From assembly GCF_013349995.1 (NCBI RefSeq), contig NZ_JABVXF010000008.1:62001-126000 (forward strand): 64,000 bases of DNA. The letters are read 5' to 3'. The notes beneath the pieces were generated by a model. It was given only the letters and a program-made list of their open reading frames with translations. It was not told the origin of the DNA and did no database searches. The translations under genes and the position numbers were made by a program. The stretch comes from Pseudoalteromonas sp. 0303 (GTDB lineage Bacteria > Pseudomonadota > Gammaproteobacteria > Enterobacterales > Alteromonadaceae). Shown here in pieces: positions 34,086-44,222 of the stretch (positions within the stretch are counted from its first letter, which is position 1; the number at the start of each line of letters is the position of its first letter).

Positions 34086-36539
34086 ATGAGTTATCAGGTT
34101 CTGGCAAGGAAATGGCGACCACAAACCTTTCACGAGTTAGTGGGGCAGTCTCATGTTAAACAGGCATTGGTTAATGCATTAACACAAAATAGACTCCATC
34201 ATGCTTATCTCTTTACTGGAACCCGTGGGGTGGGTAAAACAACCATCGCACGTATATTCGCTAAAAGCCTCAACTGCGATAAGGGTATCTCTGCTGAGCC
34301 ATGCGGCCAATGTTCAAGTTGTACTGACATCGAAGCAGGTCGTTATATTGATTTATTAGAAATCGATGCGGCATCACGCACCAAAGTAGAAGATACCCGC
34401 GAAATCCTTGATAACGTTCAATACGCACCAACACGTGGTCGTTACAAGGTATACCTAATCGATGAAGTTCACATGCTGTCAAAGCACAGTTTCAATGCAT
34501 TACTTAAAACATTGGAAGAGCCCCCAGAGCATGTGAAGTTTTTATTAGCGACAACCGATCCGCAAAAACTGCCAGTGACGATTTTATCGCGTTGCTTACA
34601 GTTTAATTTAAATGCTTTGTCGCAATCAGAAATTCATGATCAGCTTGCCCATGTTCTTAATCAAGAACAGCTAAGTTTTGATGATAAATCATTGTCTATT
34701 TTAGCTAAGGCAGCCGATGGTAGTATGCGTGATGCTCTGAGTCTTACAGACCAAGCAATTGCGCAAACCAATGGCAATATTAATCATCAGGCTGTGCAAA
34801 CTATGCTTGGTTTGATGGATACTCAATATAGCCAAACCATGTTAGCAGCGTTGCTGTGTCAAGATGGCGATGCGTTACTTCAAGAAGTAAAAGCCGTCGT
34901 TAGCCGAAACCCTAACTTTGTAGCCTTACTCGACGATTTAATTGCCCTGACGCATCTTATTCAGCTTGTGCAACTTGTGCCTAGTGCAGCGGCACTTGAT
35001 GATACTAACCGAGATTTTATTGAGCAGGTGGCACAAACCACTGATGCACAGCAGATGCAGGTTTACTACCAATTGCTATTAAATGGAAAAAAAGATTTGC
35101 AATGGGCACCCGATGCTAAACTTGGTTTTGAAATGATCATGTTGCGACTGCTTGCATTCCAGCCTACGCAATTTGCACAAAGCCAAACACCAACGAATAC
35201 CCAGCAACAGGTTAAGCCAAGTGGTGCCGGTGCACTGCGTGATATATTGAAAAAATCAACGGCGCAACGTGAACAAGCAGCTTCAGAGCAAGCACCAGTT
35301 GCACATAGCTCTGCACAGACAACTGCTGTTCCTTCAGAGCCTCAGCCAACACAAGCTGAACCTGTTGAAGCAGAACCTAATCAAGCTGCCAAGACAGAGA
35401 CGGCGCATAGTCATCAGCCTGCCCAGCAAGTTGAAGCAACTGCAGTAGCACAGCCTGATGCTGGTCAACAGCCTCAGCAACCTGTTGAAACTGCAATGGC
35501 CGCTGAAGTTCAACCAGCGTCTCAACAGCAAGAGCAAAGCCACTCAGAGCAAGTTCCAGCAGCTGAGTACTCATCACCAGAGTATTCTTCGCAAGATTAC
35601 ATGGACGATCATGATGCAGAAATGGACTCATCGCTTGCTGCGCAATACGATGATGTGATGAATAGCGCCTATGATCAGGGCTTTACTGCCAATGAAGCAT
35701 CTGCGCCTCAGCAACAGCAAACAGCACCTGCACAATTACAACAGCAGCAAAGTCAGGCGCAGTCGGCCATTGCTCGTATTTTACAAGACCGCAATATTTC
35801 AGGTGCCGGGCGTTTAAGTGGTGCGGCAACGCACACTAATGCTAAAGCAGAACCACAGCCTGAAGCTAAGCCCAAAGCAGAGCCGCGAGCGCAACAGAGC
35901 ACAGCCACGACCAATATTCAGCCTCAGCAGCAAGCAATGGCTGCTGAAGTAAAAAAGCCCATCCCCCAGCAAACGGGGGAGAGCAGTAGTAAAGTAAAAA
36001 AAGTCGACTTTCGAGAAAAGCATCAAACAATCACCGAAAACTTAGCGCCAGAGTTACTTGAGCAGATCAATCCACAAAAAGCGCCAGAGCCAGTAGTTGA
36101 AGAAGCCAGTATTCCGATACCTGATGATTTTGAAAGCCCGATCAGCAGTATTAAATTTGCACACGAACAAGACGAATGGGCGTATTTAATTAAACGCATG
36201 GGACTGGGTGGTCGCATGCGCCAATTTGCGCTGCATTCAATTTTTACCAAGCAGAATAATCAGCTGCACATTGAAGTTGATTCATCACAGCGCCATTTAG
36301 ATAGCGCTGTGCTTAGACAAAAGCTCAATGCCGCATTAAGTGAAATTTACGGCCATAATGTTGAGCTTAGTATCGAGTTTGCTGATGGCGTAATTGATTC
36401 ACCGTATTTGATTCAACAAAAAATTGATGCGGGACGTCATCAACAAGCGATTGATGTAATAAATAGCGATGAGAATATAGTGCAATTTCAGCAGTTATTT
36501 AGCGCTATAATCGATGAAAACAGTATTCAGGCATTGTAA
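34086..36539 (+). CDS. dnaX: DNA polymerase III tau subunit (and gamma by programmed frameshift)
   Basis: An 817-residue clamp-loader ATPase, about 175 residues longer than E. coli tau. Domains I-II have Walker A GTRGVGKTT about residue 45, a four-cysteine zinc module (CDKGISAEPCGQCSSC), the DEAD-like VYLIDEVHML and the sensor SRCLQF. Domain III ends near residue 365. A low-complexity Gln/Ala/Glu/Pro linker follows from about 370 to 660 and accounts for the extra length. The C-terminal tau-specific part then binds polymerase alpha and DnaB. A slippery A-AAA-AAG at 35951-35957 followed by a GC hairpin should also give the truncated gamma subunit (about 634 residues, ending at TAG 35987-35989). 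Confidence 0.95.
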   Translation: MSYQVLARKWRPQTFHELVGQSHVKQALVNALTQNRLHHAYLFTGTRGVGKTTIARIFAKSLNCDKGISAEPCGQCSSCTDIEAGRYIDLLEIDAASRTKVEDTREILDNVQYAPTRGRYKVYLIDEVHMLSKHSFNALLKTLEEPPEHVKFLLATTDPQKLPVTILSRCLQFNLNALSQSEIHDQLAHVLNQEQLSFDDKSLSILAKAADGSMRDALSLTDQAIAQTNGNINHQAVQTMLGLMDTQYSQTMLAALLCQDGDALLQEVKAVVSRNPNFVALLDDLIALTHLIQLVQLVPSAAALDDTNRDFIEQVAQTTDAQQMQVYYQLLLNGKKDLQWAPDAKLGFEMIMLRLLAFQPTQFAQSQTPTNTQQQVKPSGAGALRDILKKSTAQREQAASEQAPVAHSSAQTTAVPSEPQPTQAEPVEAEPNQAAKTETAHSHQPAQQVEATAVAQPDAGQQPQQPVETAMAAEVQPASQQQEQSHSEQVPAAEYSSPEYSSQDYMDDHDAEMDSSLAAQYDDVMNSAYDQGFTANEASAPQQQQTAPAQLQQQQSQAQSAIARILQDRNISGAGRLSGAATHTNAKAEPQPEAKPKAEPRAQQSTATTNIQPQQQAMAAEVKKPIPQQTGESSSKVKKVDFREKHQTITENLAPELLEQINPQKAPEPVVEEASIPIPDDFESPISSIKFAHEQDEWAYLIKRMGLGGRMRQFALHSIFTKQNNQLHIEVDSSQRHLDSAVLRQKLNAALSEIYGHNVELSIEFADGVIDSPYLIQQKIDAGRHQQAIDVINSDENIVQFQQLFSAIIDENSIQAL
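35951..35980 (+). promoter_or_regulatory. Programmed -1 ribosomal frameshift signal in dnaX
   Basis: The in-frame heptamer A-AAA-AAG (35951-35957) is followed after four bases by the stem TCCCCC (35962-35967) / GGGGGA (35975-35980). A -1 slip adds ten residues before TAG at 35987-35989. E. coli dnaX uses the same heptamer with a downstream hairpin. I do not see the upstream Shine-Dalgarno-like stimulator found there. Confidence 0.87.
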
Positions 36540-36598
36540 TTAGTTACAATAGCCCTTATCTTCATGCCAATTAAAGTAGTTTAGAAAGAGAGACAGTT

Positions 36599-36925
36599 AT
36601 GTTTAAAGGTGGAATGGGTAACATGATGAAGCAAGCGCAGCAAATGCAAGAGCGCATGCAAAAAGCCCAAGAAGAAATCGCAAACCTTGAAGTTGTAGGT
36701 GAAGCAGGTGCAGGCCTAGTTAAAGTAACTATGCTTGGTAACCACAATGTTCGTCGTGTTGAATTAGATGACAGCCTAATGGAAGACGACAAAGACATGA
36801 TCGAAGATTTATTAGCGGCAGCGTGTAACGATGCTGTACGTCGTGTTGCTGAAGAAACTCAAGAGCGCATGAGCAAAGTAACTGGCGGTATGCAATTACC
36901 ACCAGGTATGAAAATGCCATTCTAA
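36599..36925 (+). CDS. ybaB: YbaB/EbfC family nucleoid-associated protein
   Basis: A 108-residue DNA-binding protein with the typical Met/Gln-rich helical start ([17 protein letters not shown]). The core includes [26 protein letters not shown], and the C-terminus ends [11 protein letters not shown]. The family binds DNA as a homodimer and is nearly always encoded between dnaX and recR, as here. GAGAGA precedes the ATG, and recR starts ten bases after its stop. Confidence 0.95.
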   Translation: MFKGGMGNMMKQAQQMQERMQKAQEEIANLEVVGEAGAGLVKVTMLGNHNVRRVELDDSLMEDDKDMIEDLLAAACNDAVRRVAEETQERMSKVTGGMQLPPGMKMPF

Positions 36926-36935
36926 GTGATTTTGT

Positions 36936-37544
36936 ATGCAACTATCTCCTAGTTTAACACAGCTAATTGAAGCGCTACGATGTCAGCCGGGCATAGGTCC
37001 TAAGTCGGCACAGCGCATTGCTTTTCATTTGCTTGAGCGTGACCGTCAGGGTGGTAAACAGCTTGGTCATGCATTAACCAAGGCAATGGATGAAGTAGGG
37101 CACTGTCAATCTTGTCGTACTTTTACAGAGCAAGCTGTATGCGATATTTGTTCAAGTGTTAAACGCCAAGATAGTGGTTTATTGTGTGTGGTAGAATCAC
37201 CAACCGATGTACTCGCTATTGAGCAAACTGGTCAATACCAAGGTCTTTACTTTGTTTTAATGGGTCACTTGTCGCCAATTGATGGCATAGGACCAAAAGA
37301 AATTGGCCTTGATATTCTTGAAAGCAAGTTGCAACAAGGCGGCATTAATGAGGTGATCCTCGCAACTAATCCAAGTGTTGAAGGTGAAACCACTGCCCAC
37401 TACATTGCTGAGCTTTGTCATAAGTATCAGGTTGGTGCATCTCGTATTGCTCACGGTGTCCCTGTTGGTGGTGAGCTCGACTTACTCGATGGTATGACAT
37501 TGATGCACGCATTTAGCGGACGACGCGCCGTAAACCAAAACTAA
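36936..37544 (+). CDS. recR: Recombination mediator RecR
   Basis: A 202-residue protein with the helix-hairpin-helix start [21 protein letters not shown] four-cysteine zinc finger ([16 protein letters not shown]) is followed by a Toprim domain ([28 protein letters not shown]) and the C-terminal [12 protein letters not shown]alker-B-like motif. With RecF and RecO it loads RecA onto SSB-coated gaps. No strong ribosome-binding site is seen, which suggests coupling with ybaB. Confidence 0.95.
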   Translation: MQLSPSLTQLIEALRCQPGIGPKSAQRIAFHLLERDRQGGKQLGHALTKAMDEVGHCQSCRTFTEQAVCDICSSVKRQDSGLLCVVESPTDVLAIEQTGQYQGLYFVLMGHLSPIDGIGPKEIGLDILESKLQQGGINEVILATNPSVEGETTAHYIAELCHKYQVGASRIAHGVPVGGELDLLDGMTLMHAFSGRRAVNQN

Positions 37545-37560
37545 TACCGAAAATGGTATC

Positions 37561-37587
37561 AAAAGCCTGCTTTAAGCAGGCTTTTTT
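37561..37587 (+). terminator. Intrinsic terminator after recR
   Basis: AAAAGCCTGC (37561-37570) pairs with GCAGGCTTTT around TTTAA, followed by a T-run. It closes the apt-dnaX-ybaB-recR unit. Confidence 0.9.
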
Positions 37588-37628
37588 ATGTATAGCTCCC
37601 CAATTTAGCCGTAAATTTAATTTTTTGT

Positions 37629-37656
37629 CTTGAAGTTCAAAAAGCCTGCCCCATAT
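37629..37656 (+). promoter_or_regulatory. Sigma-32 heat-shock promoter of htpG
   Basis: CTTGAAG (37629-37635) and CCCCATAT (37649-37656), with 14 bases between CTTGAA and CCCC, match the sigma-32 consensus almost exactly. The ATG of htpG lies 50 bases downstream. Confidence 0.9.
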
Positions 37657-37705
37657 AAAGAGTCATAGTGCAGATTAGACACTTTGTTAATTGGAGATTT
37701 ACACA

Positions 37706-39619
37706 ATGACTGCAGCACAAAAAGAAACATTAGGCTTTCAAACAGAAGTCAAACAACTATTAAACCTGATGATTCACTCTCTTTACTCTAATAAAGAGAT
37801 TTTCCTACGTGAGCTTGTATCAAACGCGTCAGATGCGGCAGATAAATTACGTTTCCTTGCGCTTTCTAATGGCGATTTATACGAAAACGATGCAGATTTG
37901 AAAGTCCGTATCAGTGCCGATAAAGAAGCAAACACGGTCACCATTACTGATAATGGTATTGGTATGAGCCGTGAAGATGTGATCAATTCACTAGGTACGA
38001 TTGCCAAATCAGGCACCGCAGAATTTTTCCAGAACCTAACTGGTGATCAAAGCAAAGATTCACAATTGATTGGTCAATTTGGTGTTGGTTTTTACTCAGC
38101 ATTTATCGTTGCTGACAAAGTAACAGTGCGTACTCGTAAAGCAGGTGAAAGCCAAGGTATTGAATGGCAATCTGCAGGCGAAGGTGAGTACACATTACAA
38201 GAGATTGATAAACCATCACGTGGTACCGAAATTATTCTTCACCTTCGTGAAGACGAAACAGAGTTTGCTGATGAGTTCCGTTTACGTAGCATCGTCACTA
38301 AATATTCAGACCATATTTCTATTCCAGTAGAAATGTATAAAGCAGAAGTACCTGAATCTGAGGGTCCTGACGGCGAGAAAATTCCAGCACAGCCAGGCGA
38401 GTGGGAAGGTATTAACCGCGCAACAGCGCTTTGGACTCGCGATAAGTCAGAAGTAACAGACGAAGAGTACAAAGAGTTTTATAAGCATATTGGTCATGAT
38501 TGGGAAGAGCCACTAAGCTGGGCACATAACAAGGTTGAAGGTAAAACAGAATACACTAGCTTGTTATACATCCCGAAAAAAGCACCTTTCGATTTATGGA
38601 ACCGTGAGCGTCAATCTGGTTTAAAACTGTATGTGCAACGCGTTTTCATTATGGATGACGCTGAGCAGTTCATGCCAAGCTATTTACGTTTTGTGAAAGG
38701 TTTACTTGATTCAAACGACTTACCACTTAACGTGTCACGTGAAATCTTACAAGACAACAAAGTAACGCAAGCAATCCGTAAAGGTTGTACATCGCGCGTA
38801 CTTAAAATGCTTGAGCGTATGGCGAAAAACCGCGAAGAAGATTACCAATCTTTCTGGAATGAGTTCGGTCAGGTGTTAAAAGAAGGCCCAGCTGAAGATG
38901 CGGCTAACAAAGAAGCCATTGCTAAGCTATTGCGTTTCTCTTCTACACATACAGATGAGAGCACACAAAATGTATCGCTTGAGCAATATATTGAGCGTAT
39001 GAAGCCAGAGCAAGACAAAATCTACTATGTAGTTGCTGATTCATTCGCTGCAGCGAAGAACTCTCCACATTTAGAGATCTTCCGTAAGAAGGGTATCGAA
39101 GTATTGCTTCTAAGCGACCGTGTTGATGAGTGGATGATGAGCTACTTAACAGAGTTCAACGAAAAATCATTCCAGTCAATTACCCGTGGTGACTTAGATT
39201 TAGGCAACATGGATGACGAAGAAACGAAAAAAGCGCAAGAAGAGTCAGAAAAAGAAGTTGCTGGCCTAGTCGAGCGCATTAAAACAGCACTAGGTGATAA
39301 CGTTAAAGACGTACGCTTTACGCACCGTCTAACAGACTCACCAGCTTGTGTTGTTGCTGATGAGCATGATATGAGCTCGCAAATGCAAAAGTTAATGGAA
39401 TCAGTTGGTCAAACAGTGCCTGAGCAAAAGCCAATTTTTGAGCTTAACCCAGAGCATCAGCTTGTTAAACACTTAAATGTTGAACAAGATGAAGACAAGT
39501 TTGCCCAGTGGTCACAAGTGCTTCTAGATCAAGCATTACTGGCTGAGCGCGGTACGTTAAAAGACCCTGCAGGCTTTGTAACTCGTTTGAACAAACTTAT
39601 GCTAGATTTAAGCAAATAA
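37706..39619 (+). CDS. htpG: Molecular chaperone HtpG (Hsp90)
   Basis: I start at ATG 37706 ([15 protein letters not shown]), giving 637 residues, close to E. coli HtpG; GGAG lies ten bases upstream. The GHKL ATPase motifs are clear: [36 protein letters not shown] and [15 protein letters not shown]. The middle domain contains the catalytic-arginine region [10 protein letters not shown], and a C-terminal dimerisation domain follows. A near-perfect sigma-32 promoter precedes it, so it is heat-inducible. Confidence 0.97.
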   Translation: MTAAQKETLGFQTEVKQLLNLMIHSLYSNKEIFLRELVSNASDAADKLRFLALSNGDLYENDADLKVRISADKEANTVTITDNGIGMSREDVINSLGTIAKSGTAEFFQNLTGDQSKDSQLIGQFGVGFYSAFIVADKVTVRTRKAGESQGIEWQSAGEGEYTLQEIDKPSRGTEIILHLREDETEFADEFRLRSIVTKYSDHISIPVEMYKAEVPESEGPDGEKIPAQPGEWEGINRATALWTRDKSEVTDEEYKEFYKHIGHDWEEPLSWAHNKVEGKTEYTSLLYIPKKAPFDLWNRERQSGLKLYVQRVFIMDDAEQFMPSYLRFVKGLLDSNDLPLNVSREILQDNKVTQAIRKGCTSRVLKMLERMAKNREEDYQSFWNEFGQVLKEGPAEDAANKEAIAKLLRFSSTHTDESTQNVSLEQYIERMKPEQDKIYYVVADSFAAAKNSPHLEIFRKKGIEVLLLSDRVDEWMMSYLTEFNEKSFQSITRGDLDLGNMDDEETKKAQEESEKEVAGLVERIKTALGDNVKDVRFTHRLTDSPACVVADEHDMSSQMQKLMESVGQTVPEQKPIFELNPEHQLVKHLNVEQDEDKFAQWSQVLLDQALLAERGTLKDPAGFVTRLNKLMLDLSK

Positions 39620-39641
39620 GCGTTTTAGCGCAATGAGTTGG

Positions 39642-39666
39642 AAAAGGGAGCAAGGCTCCCTTTTTT
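39642..39666 (+). terminator. Intrinsic terminator after htpG
   Basis: GGGAGC (39646-39651) pairs with GCTCCC (39655-39660) around AAG, flanked by an A-run and six T residues. Confidence 0.9.
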
Positions 39667-39777
39667 ATTGCCGCTAATATAGGCAATTGGTATAAGTTAC
39701 TTGAGGTATAGCCTTAGTTGTGGAAGAATTCAGGCTCTAAAAACAAAACTCCACTGATCGACCATTTTTAAGATTAG

Positions 39778-40443
<666 letters not shown>

Positions 40444-40461
40444 TAGCCTAATTGTTGACAT

Positions 40462-40489
40462 AAAAAAACCGCCTCTGGGCGGTTTTTTT
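40462..40489. terminator. Terminator between adk and tpx
   Basis: ACCGCC pairs with GGCGGT around TCTG inside A- and T-runs, so it works for both convergent genes. Confidence 0.9.
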
Positions 40490-40521
40490 ATGTCTGTCTC
40501 ACTGCAAGTAAAAATTGCGCT

Positions 40522-41103
40522 TTACAGTTTCTTTAATGCCGCAATAGCGCCGTCGTAATCAGGCTCTTTTGAAAGGTTATCGACAAGCTGCTTGTAAACG
40601 ATGTTATGTTCTTTATCGAGCACAAATACGGCGCGGGTTAACAAGCCCATATCTTTGATAATCAAACCATAGTTCTTACCAAAGTCACGCCATACTGAGT
40701 CAGATAAAGTCACTACTTTGTCTATATTCTCCGCTTTACAAAAACGCTTCTGTGCGAACGGTAAGTCTGCGCTTAAGGTTAGCATCGCCACACTTGGGTA
40801 TTCTGAAGCTACTTTTTCATTAAAGTGTTTGGTTTGAATACTACATACACCGGTGTCTAAACTTGGCACAACGCTTAAAAGCACGGCTTGGCCTTGATAG
40901 TTGTCTAGTGTGACTGGCGTAAAGCTGCCATCTACTACTTTAAAATTAGGCGCTTTTTGACCAACTTCAACACCTTGTCCTAGTAAAGTGACTGGCTTAG
41001 ACTGGGCAGAAACCTTACCAGCATCTAAACTATTTTCTGATAAATCACCTGCATAACTAAACGTGCACACTGCACTTAATGCAAATATAAGTGGACGTAA
41101 CAT
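40522..41103 (-). CDS. tpx: Thiol peroxidase Tpx, with signal peptide
   Basis: A 193-residue atypical 2-Cys peroxiredoxin. The peroxidatic cysteine lies in VVPSLDTGVCSIQT and the resolving cysteine in QKRFCKAENI. Compared with the 168-residue E. coli protein it carries an extra N-terminal hydrophobic segment ending FSYA before GDLS, which looks like a Sec signal peptide and would place it in the periplasm. It reduces organic peroxides using thioredoxin-like donors. It is divergent from the next signalling gene. I see no OxyR site that I would defend. Confidence 0.92.
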   Translation of the reverse strand: MLRPLIFALSAVCTFSYAGDLSENSLDAGKVSAQSKPVTLLGQGVEVGQKAPNFKVVDGSFTPVTLDNYQGQAVLLSVVPSLDTGVCSIQTKHFNEKVASEYPSVAMLTLSADLPFAQKRFCKAENIDKVVTLSDSVWRDFGKNYGLIIKDMGLLTRAVFVLDKEHNIVYKQLVDNLSKEPDYDGAIAALKKL

Positions 41104-41308
41104 AATAAGATTCCTTCAAATTAACGCATTTAACATCAGTGTATTATACTCATGAGGTGGCTCCAAGGATTAGTACAATTTAAAATTGTAAATAACCAGT
41201 AGTTTGATTAACATGTGTTCGTGACCCTATTTTTTATATATAAAAATAAGAATAAAGTTGCTAGGCTAATTTGCGTCTAGTTAAAAAATACGGATTTAGA
41301 GAGAGAGT

Positions 41309-42313
41309 ATGTCAACATCGGTATTAGTTTGTGATGATTCAAAGTTAGCTCGTCGACAATTAGCACGCTCTTTACCTGATGATTGGGATATTAAAGTTGA
41401 GTTTGCTGAAGACGGTGTTCATTGTATTGAGCAAATCAAGAAAATTCAGCCTGAAATACTGTTTCTCGATTTAAACATGCCTGAAATGGATGGCTACGAA
41501 GTACTTCAAGCTATTCAAGAACAAGACCTTCATGTTCTCACCGTGGTTGTGTCTGGTGATATTCAGCCTAACGCTCACCAACGTGTGCTTGAGTTAGGCG
41601 CTATCGACTTTATTCAAAAACCTTGCTCTGCAGAAAAGCTTGCTAATATCATCGAGCACCATGGCATTAAAGATAAAGCCATGCGTGAGCGCCTTGCTAA
41701 TAAGCTAGGTGAGCAAGTTGACCCTGATGTACGTGACATCTATCAAGAGCTCACAAACGTGGCTATGGGGCAAGCAGGGGACTTATTAGCGCGTCTTCTT
41801 AATGTATTCGTAAAGCTTCCTATTCCTAATGTAAATGTATTAGAGGTAAATGAGCTCGATATGGCTTTACGCTCGATTGATGCGAATGCCACTACATCTG
41901 GTGTGTGCCAAGGTTTTATCGGTGGTGGTGTATCTGGTGAAGCCTTATTGCTATTAAATGATTCAAGTTTTAAAGAAATTGCGTCACTTATGAATTACGA
42001 AGGTGAGCTTAACGATAAAGTTGAGCTTGAGCTGCTGATGGATGTCAGCAACATTCTAATTGGCGCGATTTTAACTGGGCTTTCTAAACAGCTCGATATG
42101 CGTTTTAGCCAAGGTCATCCTGTGGTGCTAGGACAGCATTGTGATGTGACCGACTTAGTAAAAGCCAATAAATCTCGCTGGCAACGAACGCTGGCGATTG
42201 AGATCAGCTATGGCATCGAAAATCATAATATTAACTGTGATTTGATGTTGCTGTTCACCGAGGACTCATTAAAAACCCTTAAGTACAAAGTAGCTTATTT
42301 ATTAGAAGACTAA
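41309..42313 (+). CDS. Response regulator with C-terminal CheC/CheX-like domain
   Basis: A 334-residue protein. The receiver domain (about residues 4-120) has DDS at the acidic pocket, the phospho-acceptor in ILFLDLNMPEMDG, the conserved Thr/Ser in VVVSGD and Lys in FIQKPCS. The C-terminal part (about 145-330) resembles CheC/CheX chemotaxis phosphatases (IYQELTNVAMGQAGDLLARL and LELLMDVSNILIGAILTGL), with the ExxN-type helices. It may therefore dephosphorylate a regulator or itself. It is followed after three bases by a diguanylate cyclase gene, so the two probably form a phosphorelay-to-c-di-GMP output unit. Confidence 0.87.
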   Translation: MSTSVLVCDDSKLARRQLARSLPDDWDIKVEFAEDGVHCIEQIKKIQPEILFLDLNMPEMDGYEVLQAIQEQDLHVLTVVVSGDIQPNAHQRVLELGAIDFIQKPCSAEKLANIIEHHGIKDKAMRERLANKLGEQVDPDVRDIYQELTNVAMGQAGDLLARLLNVFVKLPIPNVNVLEVNELDMALRSIDANATTSGVCQGFIGGGVSGEALLLLNDSSFKEIASLMNYEGELNDKVELELLMDVSNILIGAILTGLSKQLDMRFSQGHPVVLGQHCDVTDLVKANKSRWQRTLAIEISYGIENHNINCDLMLLFTEDSLKTLKYKVAYLLED

Positions 42314-42316
42314 ACT

Positions 42317-43279
42317 ATGCCTGCAGCCGATTTTAATATGAATGAACTCCATTGGTTAATGGATATGTTTAATACCGTTGATGTAGGCCTAGTGGTGCTC
42401 GATAGAGACTACAAAGTATGCATCTGGAATGGATTTATGGAAAACCATTCCGGCTTATTGCCAAGCGCGGTAAAAGATAAAGACCTGTTTGACTTATTTC
42501 CATCAATTGATGAAAAATGGTTTCGCAGCAAATCTGAGTCTGTGTTCATTCTAAATAATCGCTCGTTTACTATTTGGGAGCAGCAGCCGTATATTTTCCG
42601 TTTTAAAAATTACCGTCCGATTACCGGTAAAGCGGATCATATGTATCAAAATGCCACTTTTATTCCGCTGACGACCACCACAGGTGAAGTATCGCATATC
42701 TGTATCATTATCTATGATGTAACCGATGAAGCGGTGAATAAAAAAGAGCTAGAAGAAGCCAACAGTAAGCTTGAACAAATGAGCCGTACCGATGCACTTA
42801 CTAAGCTTACTAACCGTGGTTATTGGGAAGAAAAGCTACGCAAAGAATACATGCGCATAGTGCGTAGTGGCGGGTGCAGCACCTTGTTAATGTTTGATAT
42901 TGACCACTTTAAAAAGGTGAATGATGAGCATGGCCATCGCGGCGGTGATGAGGCGCTGCGTCATATTGCAGACTTACTGCGTAAAACTCTACGTGAAACA
43001 GACTTAGCAGGTCGCTATGGCGGTGAAGAGTTTGCGGTAACCTTGCTTGATACTGATCATCAAGGTGCACATATCTTTGCTGAGCGACTAAGAACACTGA
43101 TTGAGAACTCATCAATTTACTTTGATGGCAAACAAATTCAACTGACGGTCAGTATTGGTTTTGCGTGCTTCGACGAGAAGTTTGATCGCTACGAAAAGTG
43201 GGTTGAGGCAGCCGATAAAGCCTTATATCACTCAAAAGAAAACGGCCGTAACAAGATCACAGCTTATACAGATTTATAA
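42317..43279 (+). CDS. PAS-domain diguanylate cyclase
   Basis: A 320-residue cytoplasmic protein. A PAS-like sensor domain (about residues 10-140, VGLVVLDRDYKVCIWNGFM) is joined by a short coiled coil to a GGDEF domain (about 155-318). The active site is GGEEF in AGRYGGEEFAVTL, and the product-inhibition site RETD stands five residues before it, so it should make c-di-GMP and be feedback-inhibited. It is co-transcribed with the response regulator just upstream and followed by a terminator. Confidence 0.93.
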   Translation: MPAADFNMNELHWLMDMFNTVDVGLVVLDRDYKVCIWNGFMENHSGLLPSAVKDKDLFDLFPSIDEKWFRSKSESVFILNNRSFTIWEQQPYIFRFKNYRPITGKADHMYQNATFIPLTTTTGEVSHICIIIYDVTDEAVNKKELEEANSKLEQMSRTDALTKLTNRGYWEEKLRKEYMRIVRSGGCSTLLMFDIDHFKKVNDEHGHRGGDEALRHIADLLRKTLRETDLAGRYGGEEFAVTLLDTDHQGAHIFAERLRTLIENSSIYFDGKQIQLTVSIGFACFDEKFDRYEKWVEAADKALYHSKENGRNKITAYTDL

Positions 43280-43285
43280 ACAAAC

Positions 43286-43309
43286 AAGGGGCAAATAAGC
43301 CCCTTTTTT
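43286..43309. terminator. Terminator between the cyclase and usp genes
   Basis: AAGGGGC (43286-43292) pairs with GCCCCTT around AAATAA, with a T-run on the plus side; it is weaker for the convergent gene. Confidence 0.85.
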
Positions 43310-43334
43310 ATAACAATCCGATTAAGTTTGCGGG

Positions 43335-44216
43335 TTAAACCCCAAGTGGCGGAAGAACAAGAATATCTGTTTTAAGTAGCTTCATGACTTTTTCAGCGGT
43401 ATTACCAATTAGATGACCTTTAATACCTGTATTACCCACCGACCCCATAATTACTAAGTCTGCATTTAATTTAGCTGCAACACTTGGGATCACTTGCTCA
43501 ACCACACCGGCTTTGATTTTAAGCTTGTCTTTTAAGTCGTGCGCTTCGATTAAGGTACGCTGGGCTACGGGTAGCTTTTCAAAGGCGTTAATCACTTGCT
43601 CATCTGAAAATACAATACCTAAATCACGTAAAAACGGTGATACATGTACGGTATAACAAGCATAAAACTCGCTGTCGTAGTCTTTTGCATAGGCTAAGCC
43701 TGCTTTGATAATTGCTTCGTTTAAACAGTATTTAGTCGCCTTCTCACTGCCTAAATCAAGGGCTGCCAGTACATTGGTATTGTTACGCCACTTGTTATCG
43801 GCAGCCAAATAAAGCGGCAGTGGGCTGAAGCGAATAAGCTGCCAGTCTAGCTCTGTAAATTGCGTTTCTTCGTCGATGTGGCGAGTTTTAATCACCATTT
43901 CATAATCTGACGTATCAAGCTCATTGGCTAGCCATTGAACTGGACTTTCATGCCACAGGGTTTGCAAAGTATAGCTACCATCATCTAAATGTTCACTGAT
44001 AATTGGACCAAGTGCTGCACGGACTTTAGCGAGCTCTTTGTCTTGAATAGCGAGCGCTTCATCAGGTGGAATAGAGAATAAAATGTTATTGGTGTCTTCG
44101 TAGCTAAAAGCAACAATATCAATATGCTTCACGCCTTTGGCTTTTTGCTTTGCATGCAATATAGACGTTTTAGCATCGGCTGTAGAGTCGATGATCACCA
44201 GTATTTTTTTATTCAT
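43335..44216 (-). CDS. Universal stress protein with two Usp domains (UspE-like)
   Basis: A 293-residue protein made of two tandem UspA folds. The first starts KILVIIDSTADAKTSI and looks degenerate. The second ends with the nucleotide-binding loop VIMGSVGNTGIKGHLIGNTAEKVM, which matches the GxxGxxG...GS pattern of ATP-binding Usp domains. It is the last gene of the prkA-yeaH-spoVR unit, six bases behind spoVR, which links it to stationary-phase or nutrient-stress physiology. Confidence 0.9.
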   Translation of the reverse strand: MNKKILVIIDSTADAKTSILHAKQKAKGVKHIDIVAFSYEDTNNILFSIPPDEALAIQDKELAKVRAALGPIISEHLDDGSYTLQTLWHESPVQWLANELDTSDYEMVIKTRHIDEETQFTELDWQLIRFSPLPLYLAADNKWRNNTNVLAALDLGSEKATKYCLNEAIIKAGLAYAKDYDSEFYACYTVHVSPFLRDLGIVFSDEQVINAFEKLPVAQRTLIEAHDLKDKLKIKAGVVEQVIPSVAAKLNADLVIMGSVGNTGIKGHLIGNTAEKVMKLLKTDILVLPPLGV

Positions 44217-44222
44217 TTTTGG

